Shown here one piece after another: positions 16,891 to 23,688 of a DNA stretch of 64,000 nt. The notes under the pieces were generated by a model, which made no database searches, was not told where the DNA came from, and worked only from the letters and a program-made list of their open reading frames with translations. Location of the stretch: assembly GCF_042647165.1 (NCBI RefSeq), contig NZ_JBHRUV010000013.1; one strand, 5' to 3'. The stretch's first letter is position 1; each line of letters opens with the position of its first letter. The position numbers and the translations under genes were made by a program. This DNA comes from Camelimonas abortus. GTDB taxonomy: Bacteria > Pseudomonadota > Alphaproteobacteria > Rhizobiales > Beijerinckiaceae.

Positions 16891-16909
16891 TGCAAAAACC
16901 ATTTTCGCA
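16891..16909. promoter_or_regulatory. Palindromic operator, probable IclR site 3
   Basis: TGCAAAA, five nt, TTTCGCA: one mismatch from sites 1 and 2, same 19-bp length. It is 124 bp upstream of the iclR start and 74 bp upstream of the maoC start, so it can regulate both. Confidence 0.6.
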
Positions 16910-16982
16910 GATTGCCTGCCGCCGACGCCTATGACAAGTTCCTGGCGGTAACGCAATCCGGGAAACGTCAGGGGAAACGCAG

Positions 16983-17843
16983 ATGGCCATCGATCCGGAA
17001 CGCCTGCTCAACTGGCCGTTCGAGGACCTCGAGCACACCTATACCGAGAAGGACACCATCCTGTACGCGCTGGGCGTCGGGGCGGGCTCCGATCCGCTGG
17101 ACGGGAAGCAGCTGCGTTTCGTCTATGAGGAGAACCTGCGGGCGCTGCCCACCATGGCGGTGGTGCTGGGCTATCCCGGCTTCTGGCTGAAGAATCCGGA
17201 GACCGGCGTGGACTGGACGAAGGTGCTGCACGGCGAGCAGGGGCTGCAGGTGTTCCGGCCGCTGCCGGCCGCCGGCACGGTGATCGGCCGCTCGCGCGTC
17301 ACCGACCTCATCGACAAGGGCGCCGGCAAGGGCGCGATCCTCTACATCGAGCGCGACATCATCGACAAGGCGACCGGCGAGCTGCTGTGCAAGGTCACGG
17401 GCTCCAGCTTCCTGCGCGGCGACGGCGGTTTTGGCGGCAAGTCCGGCCCGACGCCGAAGCCGCATCCCGTGCCGGAGCGCGCGCCGGACCTCACCGTCGC
17501 GCTGCCCACCCTGCCGCAGGCGGCGCTGATCTACCGCCTGTCCGGCGACTACAATCCGCTGCACGCCGACCCGGAGGTGGCGGCCAGCGCCGGCTTCCGC
17601 GCGCCGATCCTGCACGGCCTGTGCACCTATGGCGTGGTGGGCCGGGCGCTGGTCGACGCCATCGGCGACGGCGATCCGGACAGCATGCGCCGCATGGACG
17701 TGCGCTTCACCTCGCCGGTGTATCCGGGCGAGACGGTGGTGACGGAGATCTGGCGCGGCGAGGGCGGGGGAGTGTCGTTCCGCGCCCGCGTGCGCGAGCG
17801 CGACGTGGTGGTCATCAACAACGGCTACGCCGAGTTCGTGTAA
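16983..17843 (+). CDS. MaoC-like (R)-specific 2-enoyl-CoA hydratase, double hot-dog
   Basis: 286 aa, ATG 16983 after GGGGAAACGC. The length and layout match hydratase 2 of multifunctional enzyme type 2: an N-terminal degenerate hot-dog (DTILYALGVGAG, LRFVYEENLRALPTMAVVLG), then the catalytic hot-dog with SGDYNPLHADPEVAASAGF (Asp and His around 189-194) and ILHGLCTYG. The product would be a (3R)-hydroxyacyl-CoA, the substrate of the SDR encoded at 11899. It is divergent from iclR and shares its operator. Stereospecificity is taken from the family, not measured. Confidence 0.9.
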   Translation: MAIDPERLLNWPFEDLEHTYTEKDTILYALGVGAGSDPLDGKQLRFVYEENLRALPTMAVVLGYPGFWLKNPETGVDWTKVLHGEQGLQVFRPLPAAGTVIGRSRVTDLIDKGAGKGAILYIERDIIDKATGELLCKVTGSSFLRGDGGFGGKSGPTPKPHPVPERAPDLTVALPTLPQAALIYRLSGDYNPLHADPEVAASAGFRAPILHGLCTYGVVGRALVDAIGDGDPDSMRRMDVRFTSPVYPGETVVTEIWRGEGGGVSFRARVRERDVVVINNGYAEFV

Positions 17844-17909
17844 GCCGCGCCGGGGCGGCGGCCGCCGCCGCCCGGAAAGCGGCCGGAAAAGGCCCGGTCC
17901 GCCGCCGCC

Positions 17910-18725
17910 TCAGCGGCCGCGGGCCGTACGCCCCTGGCCAAGGGCCGCGTCCGGCGGCGCCGCGGCCGGGGCCTTGCCGGCGTCGCCCACGCCCCATGGC
18001 GGCGGCGGAATGTTCATGTGCGCCGCCCGCAGCGCCGACGACCAGCGCTCGCTCAGGTCATGGAAATACGGGTCGCCGCTCTCGATGCGGTGGGTCACGG
18101 CGATCTTCAGCGCGTCGCGGCCGATCACGGCGATGTCCAGCGGCAGGCCGACGCTGAGATTGGACCGCAGCGTCGAGTCCATCGACAGCAGGCCGAGCTT
18201 GATGGCGTCGTCCAGCGAGGTGCTCCAGCGGACAGAGCGGTCGAGGATCGGCTTGCCGTACTTGTGCTCGCCGATCTGCAGGAAGGGCGTGTCGCGCGAG
18301 CACTCGATGAAATTGCCTGCGGCGTAGATCATGTACAGCCGCAGCTGGCCGCCGCGGATCTGCCCGGCCAGCAGGAAGGTCACGTCGAAGGCCAGCCCCG
18401 CCTGCTCCAGCGCCTCGCCATACTGCCGGCGCATCTGCCGCACCGCCGCGCCCACCAGCTGCGCCGTGCGGAACATGCTGGGCGTGTCGGTGATGCGCTC
18501 GGTCTCGCCGGTGTCCGGACTGGTCACGCCCTCGCTGACCAGCGACAGCACCGACTGCGAAATGGAGAGATTGCCGGCGCAGGCCAGGGCGATCGCCCGC
18601 TCGCCCGGTTTCTCGTACACGTGCAGCTTGCGGAAGGTGGATATGTTGTCGATGCCCGCGTTGGTGCGCGTATCGGCGAGCAGCACCACGCCGCTCTGGA
18701 CAAGAATGCCAACGCAATAGGTCAT
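17910..18725 (-). CDS. Anbu proteasome-type peptidase (ancestral beta subunit)
   Basis: 271 aa, ATG 18725. The N-terminus M-TYCVGILVQSGVVLLADTRTNAG places Thr2 as the Ntn nucleophile once Met is removed, and contains the beta-subunit Asp (LLADTRT). A Lys near residue 33 (FRKLHVYEKPG) matches the proteasomal Lys33. Other beta-type marks are LACAGNLSISQSV and YMIYAAGNFIE. The final 25 residues are Pro/Ala-rich and not part of the fold. Anbu forms open ring or lock-washer assemblies. It is the last gene of a leftward cluster with transglutaminase-like (31 nt upstream), alpha-E and ATP-grasp genes, the arrangement known for this family. The biological target remains unknown. Confidence 0.92.
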   Translation of the reverse strand: MTYCVGILVQSGVVLLADTRTNAGIDNISTFRKLHVYEKPGERAIALACAGNLSISQSVLSLVSEGVTSPDTGETERITDTPSMFRTAQLVGAAVRQMRRQYGEALEQAGLAFDVTFLLAGQIRGGQLRLYMIYAAGNFIECSRDTPFLQIGEHKYGKPILDRSVRWSTSLDDAIKLGLLSMDSTLRSNLSVGLPLDIAVIGRDALKIAVTHRIESGDPYFHDLSERWSSALRAAHMNIPPPPWGVGDAGKAPAAAPPDAALGQGRTARGR

Positions 18726-18756
18726 CTCGGGATCCTGCTGGAACGGTCCGGCGCGG

Positions 18757-19584
18757 TCATGCCTGGCCCTGCCTGCTGGCCTGGGCCACGGTGAGGGCCA
18801 CGTCAAGCGTCTCGGCGCCGCCGCCGGAGCGGCTGCCGCGCACCGGGGCCGCGCCATTGTAGTCCAGTCCCACCGCCACGCGCACGTGCGCGTCCGTGGG
18901 GCAGATGCAGTTGGCGGGGTCAAACCCCACCCAGCCGAGGAGGGGGTCATGCGCCTCCGCCCAGGCGTGGGCGGCCTCCTGCTCGGTGACGCCGTCATTG
19001 CGCACGAAATAGCCGGAGACGTAACGCGCGGGAATGTCCAGCGTCCGGCAGGCGGCGATGAACACGTGGGTCAGGTCCTGGCACACGCCCCGGCCGAGGG
19101 CGAAGGCCTCCGCCGCGGTGGTGGCGGCGTGGGTGTGGCGCGGATCAAAAATCATGCGCTGGTGGATGGCGCGCATCAGGTCGTGCAGAACGTCCAGCCG
19201 GTTGCGGCCGGGCGCGCCGGCGGCCTCGCGGGCGAAGTCGCGCAGGCTGGCGTCCGCCCGCGCCAGCGCCGTCTCGCGCAGGAACAGCGCCGGGGGGAAG
19301 CGCTCCGTCACGCCGCGCAGGATGCCGTGGGTGTCGCTGGTCTGCACCTCGCCGCTGACGCTGATGCTGATCTCCTGCGTCGGGCCTTCCAGGCACAGGC
19401 GCAGCAGGTGGTTGCCGAGCATGTCCTCGTCGTGGCGCAGCCGCACTTCCGGCCGCACGATCACCCGCCAGGAGCGCACGTGCTGGCTGTCGCTGGAGCG
19501 CGGCGTCAGGCGCAGGATCTGCTGCAGGCGTCGCGCCGGCTGGTCGTAGCGGTAGGTGGTGGTGTGGGCGATGCGGATGCGCAT
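18757..19584 (-). CDS. Transglutaminase-like cysteine peptidase
   Basis: 275 aa. ATG 19584. The N-terminal domain (IAHTTTYRYDQPARRLQQ, then LRLTPR) is the bacterial transglutaminase N-terminal region. The core has GRGVCQDLTHVFIAACR (nucleophilic Cys about residue 170), AHAWAEAHDP (His) and GFDPANCI (Asp), a complete Cys-His-Asp triad, so activity is expected. Substrates may be peptide or isopeptide bonds made by the neighbouring ATP-grasp enzyme. There is no signal peptide, so it is cytoplasmic. It lies between Anbu and the alpha-E gene, with gaps of 31 and 73 nt, consistent with one transcript. Confidence 0.92.
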   Translation of the reverse strand: MRIRIAHTTTYRYDQPARRLQQILRLTPRSSDSQHVRSWRVIVRPEVRLRHDEDMLGNHLLRLCLEGPTQEISISVSGEVQTSDTHGILRGVTERFPPALFLRETALARADASLRDFAREAAGAPGRNRLDVLHDLMRAIHQRMIFDPRHTHAATTAAEAFALGRGVCQDLTHVFIAACRTLDIPARYVSGYFVRNDGVTEQEAAHAWAEAHDPLLGWVGFDPANCICPTDAHVRVAVGLDYNGAAPVRGSRSGGGAETLDVALTVAQASRQGQA

Positions 19585-19657
19585 GGCGTCCCCCGGTGCG
19601 TGGGGCGGCGGCGGCCCGCATGCGGCCGCCGCGCGCCCGGAAAATGCCGACGTGGCC

Positions 19658-20599
19658 TCAGGACAGCAGATACTGTTGCGACAGGGTCGCCCCGAGCCGG
19701 TTGTTGTCCTGGATGAAGCCGGTGATGAATTCGTGCAGGCCGAGCTGGAAGATGTCGGCGATGCGCAGGCCCTCCAGCCGGGCGAGGATCGCCGCCGCCT
19801 GGTCCTGGCCCGGCCCGTGCTGGCCGTAGGCTTCGGCGATGTCGTCCAGCGTGTGGACGATGCGGCCGTAACAGGAGGCCAGCGACCGCGGCATCTGCCG
19901 GTTGAGGATCAGCAGGTCCGCCACCAGCCACGGCCGCACGCTCTCCCGGTACACCCAGTGATAGGCGGTGAGCGCCGAGACCTGGCGCAGGATCGCCGCC
20001 CACTGGAAGTAGTCGAGGCTGCCGCCCACCCGCTCGGTGGAGGGCAGCAGCAGGTGATATTTCACGTCGAGGATGCGGGCGGTGTTGTCGGCGCGTTCGA
20101 TGGCCTCGCCGAGCTGCATGAACCAGTAGGCGTCGTTGCGCAGCATGGTGTGGTGGGCCGCGCCCTCCACCGCGCGCGGCACCCGCTTCACCCAGTCCAG
20201 GAAGCGCAGCGTCTCCTCGCGGTTCATGTCGCCTTCGCCCATGGCCCGGAGCTCGAGCCAGGCCTCGTTGATCGCCTCCCACACCTCGCTGGTGAGGGCG
20301 GCGCGCACCGAGCGGGCGTTGGCGCGCGCCACGGCGATGCAGTTGCGGATCGAGGACGGATTGTCCTTGCTGAAAATGATGAAATGGCGGGCGGAGTCCT
20401 CGTCCGCCGCGTCATGGAGCTGCGAGAACAGCGCCATGCCGCCGGAGGCGGTGATCGCGCTCTCCCACTCATTGCCCGGGCCGCTGGTGGAGGGCAGGCT
20501 GGAGAGGCGCATCCCGGTCTCCAGGAGGCGCGCCTGGAAGTCGGCGCGCTCCAGATAGCGGGCGAACCAGAAAAGACTGTCGGCTGTGCGGGACAGCAT
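19658..20599 (-). CDS. Alpha-E domain protein (DUF403, COG2307)
   Basis: 313 aa, ATG 20599 with GGAGGACG upstream. It is almost entirely helical. The start MLSRTADSLFWFARYLERAD is a family hallmark, as are WFMQLGEAIERADNTARILDVKYH, LDYFQWAAILRQVSALTAY and the ending LGLHEFITGFIQDNNRLGATLSQQYL. No catalytic residues are known. The family occurs almost always with the circularly permuted ATP-grasp enzyme, sometimes fused, and with a transglutaminase. It was predicted by comparative genomics (Iyer and colleagues) to take part in peptide ligation or tagging. Here the ATP-grasp gene is 80 nt upstream and transglutaminase 73 nt downstream. Confidence 0.92.
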   Translation of the reverse strand: MLSRTADSLFWFARYLERADFQARLLETGMRLSSLPSTSGPGNEWESAITASGGMALFSQLHDAADEDSARHFIIFSKDNPSSIRNCIAVARANARSVRAALTSEVWEAINEAWLELRAMGEGDMNREETLRFLDWVKRVPRAVEGAAHHTMLRNDAYWFMQLGEAIERADNTARILDVKYHLLLPSTERVGGSLDYFQWAAILRQVSALTAYHWVYRESVRPWLVADLLILNRQMPRSLASCYGRIVHTLDDIAEAYGQHGPGQDQAAAILARLEGLRIADIFQLGLHEFITGFIQDNNRLGATLSQQYLLS

Positions 20600-20679
20600 T
20601 GGCGTCCTCCGTCATTGGGGCCGGCGGCGGCGGAGCGGCGGCGGGAAGGGCGGGGCGGCCCGGGCCGCGGGCGCGCGGA

Positions 20680-22134
20680 TCAGGCCTCGAGCACCCATGT
20701 GTCCTTGGTGCCGCCGCCCTGGCTGGAGTTGACCACGAGCGAGCCCTCTTTCAGCGCCACGCGGGTGAGGCCGCCCGGCGTCACGCGGATGCCGTCCGCG
20801 CCGCACAGCACGAAGGGGCGCAGGTCCACGTGGCGCGGCGCCACGCCGTTCTCCACGCAGGTGGGGCAGGTGGAGAGCGCCAGGGTGGGCTGGGCGATGA
20901 AGCCGGCCGGCGCGTGGCGCAGCCGCTGGCGGAACTCCTCGATCTGCGCGCGCGTGGCGCGCGGCCCCACCAGCATGCCGTAGCCGCCCGAGCCGTTCAC
21001 CTCCTTCACCACCAGCTCGTCGAGATGGCCGAGCACATGGGCGAGCGCCTCCGGCTCGCGGCAGCGCCAGGTGGGCACGTTCTTCAGGATGGGCTCCTCG
21101 CCGGTGTAGAAGCGGATGATCTCCGGCATGTAGCTGTAGATCGCCTTGTCGTCGGCGATGCCGGCGCCCACCGCATTGGCGAGTGTGAGGTTGCCGGCGA
21201 GATACGCCTCCATCAGCCCCGGCACGCCCAGCAGCGAGTCCGGGCGGAACGCCAGCGGATCGAGGAAGTCGTCGTCCACGCGCCGGTACAGCACGTCCAC
21301 GCGCCGCGGCCCCTCGGTGGTGCGCATGTAGAGCGTGGCGTCGCGCACGAACAGGTCCGAACCTTCCACCAGCTCGATGCCGAGCTTGTCGGCGAGGAAA
21401 GAGTGCTCGTAGAAGGCCGAATTGTGCTGGCCGGGGGTGAGCAGCGCCACCGTGGGGTCGTGGCGGGCGCCGGGCGGGGCCACCGAACGCAGCGTCTCCA
21501 GCAGCAGCCCCGGATAGGTCTCCACCGGCGCCACCGGCATGCGCGCGAACAGGTCCGGGAACAGGCGCATCATCGCCTCACGGTTCTCCAGCATGTAGGA
21601 GACGCCCGACGGCGTGCGCACGTTGTCCTCAAGCACGTAGAAACTGTCCGGATCGACCCGCACCACGTCGATGCCGGCGATCATCACCCGCAGGTCGTGC
21701 GGGGCGGGGCGGCCGGCCATCTCCGGGCAGTAGGCCGGATTGCGCCAGATCAGGTCCTCCGGCACGATGCCGGCGCGCAGGCACTCGCGCCTGCCGTAAA
21801 TGTCCGAGAGGAAGGCGTTGATGGCCCGCACCCGCTGGCGCAGGCCGCGCTCCAGCAGCGCCCACTCCGACTTCAGCAGCACGCGCGGGATGATGTCGAA
21901 GGGGATCAGCCGCTCGCTGGCCTGCTCGTCGCCATAAACGGCGAATGTGATGCCCAGACGGCGGAAGAACAGCTCGGCCTGGCTGCGGCGCGTCTCCAGC
22001 AGGCCGGGCGGGGCCGAGCGCAGCCAGGCGTCAATGGCGACATAGGCCTGGCGCACGGTTTCCGGGGTCTCGCCGCCGCGCGTGAAGCCGTACATCTCGT
22101 CAAAGACGGCCGACGCTTCCAGGACATCGGACAT
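20680..22134 (-). CDS. Circularly permuted ATP-grasp type 2 protein (COG2308)
   Basis: 484 aa from ATG 22134, with GGGAGAA 5-6 nt upstream; an in-frame ATG 27 nt earlier lacks one. The N-terminal part has AVFDEMYGF; the middle has RPFDIIPR-like PFDIIPRVL, FLSDIYG, RVDPDSFYVLEDNVRTPSG and LTPGQHNSAFYEHSFLA; the C-terminal part has VVKEVNGSGGYGMLVGP (glycine-rich phosphate loop) and NSSQGGGTKDTWVLE. These match the permuted ATP-grasp family predicted to ligate amino acids or peptides. First gene of the Anbu operon, transcribed leftward from the 280-nt region before asparaginase. The product is unknown, and the reaction is inferred from fold. Confidence 0.92.
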   Translation of the reverse strand: MSDVLEASAVFDEMYGFTRGGETPETVRQAYVAIDAWLRSAPPGLLETRRSQAELFFRRLGITFAVYGDEQASERLIPFDIIPRVLLKSEWALLERGLRQRVRAINAFLSDIYGRRECLRAGIVPEDLIWRNPAYCPEMAGRPAPHDLRVMIAGIDVVRVDPDSFYVLEDNVRTPSGVSYMLENREAMMRLFPDLFARMPVAPVETYPGLLLETLRSVAPPGARHDPTVALLTPGQHNSAFYEHSFLADKLGIELVEGSDLFVRDATLYMRTTEGPRRVDVLYRRVDDDFLDPLAFRPDSLLGVPGLMEAYLAGNLTLANAVGAGIADDKAIYSYMPEIIRFYTGEEPILKNVPTWRCREPEALAHVLGHLDELVVKEVNGSGGYGMLVGPRATRAQIEEFRQRLRHAPAGFIAQPTLALSTCPTCVENGVAPRHVDLRPFVLCGADGIRVTPGGLTRVALKEGSLVVNSSQGGGTKDTWVLEA

Positions 22135-22331
22135 GGCGTTCTCCCATGGCTCGGGCAGCATGCCAGACCTGGGCGGCGCGGACGGTCAGGCCGCCCTGTC
22201 GCCGGGTCCGCTGGCGCGCCGCGGGACAAGTGACGATGTCATCATGACGTCCGGCCGGCGCCCCTGAGAAGACTCATACTGCCTGTTGACTGGGCCATGT
22301 GTCTGTTTTCCGGGCCAGTCGCCAGGCCCGG

Positions 22332-22350
22332 CTGATGATATTTGCATCAG
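22332..22350. promoter_or_regulatory. Inverted repeat upstream of asparaginase
   Basis: CTGATG and CATCAG flank a 7-nt AT-rich centre, about 65 nt before the asparaginase start and in the region divergent to the ATP-grasp gene. A less regular pair (GACTGG at 22288-22293, CCAGTC at 22315-22320) lies just before it. Both are operator-like; no regulator is encoded nearby. Confidence 0.4.
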
Positions 22351-22414
22351 AAACAGGGGGCGGGCGCCGCCGCAGCCCAGGCCGGCGGCGCCCTGACAGC
22401 GCGGAGACATCACC

Positions 22415-23476
22415 TTGACCAGGCGGCCAGCCATCCTGCTCATCTCCACTGGCGGCACCATCGCCATGACGGCCCGGACGGAGGGCGCCGGCGTCGCGCC
22501 CACCCTCGACGCCGGCGCGCTCGCCGCCGCGGCGCCGGGGCTCGCCGCCCGGGCCGGGATCATTCCCGTGGCCTTCGCCCGCAAGGCCTCGTCCTCGCTG
22601 ACGCCGGAGGACGTCGTCGCCGTCGCCGCGCTGGTCCGGGCGCGCCTCACGGCGGGGGAGGCCGACGCCGCCGTGGTCGTGCAGGGCACCGACACCATCG
22701 AGGAGACCGCCTTCGTGCTGGCGCTGCTGCTGGCGCCGCAGCTGCGGGTGGCGGTCACCGGGGCCATGCGTCCGCCCGAAGCGCCCGGCGCGGACGGGCC
22801 GGCCAACCTGCTGGCCGCCGCCGCGGCGGCGCTGGCGCCGGAAGCCGCCGGCCTGGGGCCGCTGGTGGTGCTCAACGACCAGATTCACGCCGCGGCGCTG
22901 GCGCGCAAGGCCAGCACCACGCTGCCCTCGGCCTTCGCGTCGCCGGGCGCCGGTCCGCTCGGCGTGGTGGCCGAGGGGGAGGCGTGGTTCGCCCTGCGCC
23001 CGGCGGCGGCGCCGCCGACGCTGGACCGGCTGCTGGGCCTGCCGGAGGGAACGGCGCTTGACCGCCTGGCGGCGGGCGGCGACTGGCCGGCGGTGGCGCT
23101 GCTGCGCGTGGGCCTTGGCGACGACGGGCGCCTGCTGGCTGCGGCGCCGTCGCTGGGCTTCGCCGGCGTGGTGCTGGAGGGAGCGGGCGCCGGCCATGTG
23201 CCCGCCGCCATGGCCGGGACCGTCGGCGCGGTGGCCGCGGTCATGCCGGTGATTCTCGCCTCGCGCGCCGGGGCCGGCCCGGTGTTCTCGCGCACCTACG
23301 GCTATCCGGGATCGGAAATCGACCTGCTTGGCCGCGGCGCCATTGGAGCCGGCATGCTCGACGGGCTGAAGGCGCGCCTGCTGCTGCAGCTGCTGCTGCG
23401 CCTCGGCGCCGGGCCGGAGGCGGTGCGCGCCGCCTTCGCCGCCTTCGCCCGCCCGGGAGCGGCTCCCGGCGCCTGA
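22415..23476 (+). CDS. L-asparaginase family protein
   Basis: 353 aa. TTG 22415 is chosen because GGAGAC lies 6 nt upstream and the catalytic loop follows at once. ISTGGTIAM near residues 11-17 carries the nucleophilic Thr (second Thr of TGGT). QGTDTIEETAF about residues 90-100 gives the second Thr-Asp pair, and ARKASTT (about 165) the Lys. VTGAMRPPEAPGADGPANL is also typical. There is no signal peptide, suggesting a cytoplasmic type I-like enzyme, though the sequence is divergent. It hydrolyses asparagine to aspartate and ammonia. It is divergent from the Anbu operon. Confidence 0.88.
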   Translation: MTRRPAILLISTGGTIAMTARTEGAGVAPTLDAGALAAAAPGLAARAGIIPVAFARKASSSLTPEDVVAVAALVRARLTAGEADAAVVVQGTDTIEETAFVLALLLAPQLRVAVTGAMRPPEAPGADGPANLLAAAAAALAPEAAGLGPLVVLNDQIHAAALARKASTTLPSAFASPGAGPLGVVAEGEAWFALRPAAAPPTLDRLLGLPEGTALDRLAAGGDWPAVALLRVGLGDDGRLLAAAPSLGFAGVVLEGAGAGHVPAAMAGTVGAVAAVMPVILASRAGAGPVFSRTYGYPGSEIDLLGRGAIGAGMLDGLKARLLLQLLLRLGAGPEAVRAAFAAFARPGAAPGA

Positions 23477-23563
23477 GCGGCCGGCGGCTCCCCGCGCCCT
23501 GCGCCCCGCGCATGCTAGGCGGACGCGCGCGGCGCCTGCGGCATTGACAGCATCCGTCAGGGT

Positions 23564-23584
23564 TCTAAGTTTTTATAAAATATA
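23564..23584. promoter_or_regulatory. AT island, probable promoter of the oxidoreductase gene
   Basis: An almost pure A/T stretch (TTCTAAGTTTTTATAAAATA region) stands out from roughly 72% G+C surroundings, about 100 nt before the ATG at 23689. It is the only promoter-like segment between the asparaginase and oxidoreductase genes. Confidence 0.4.
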
Positions 23585-23688
23585 CGACTGGCGGCCACGG
23601 CGGGCGTTTCCGGGACTGGCCCACGGCACAACCGGGCCATGTCAGGGAGGAAGCGGAGCCTGGACGCCCCTTGCGCGGGGTGCCGAAC

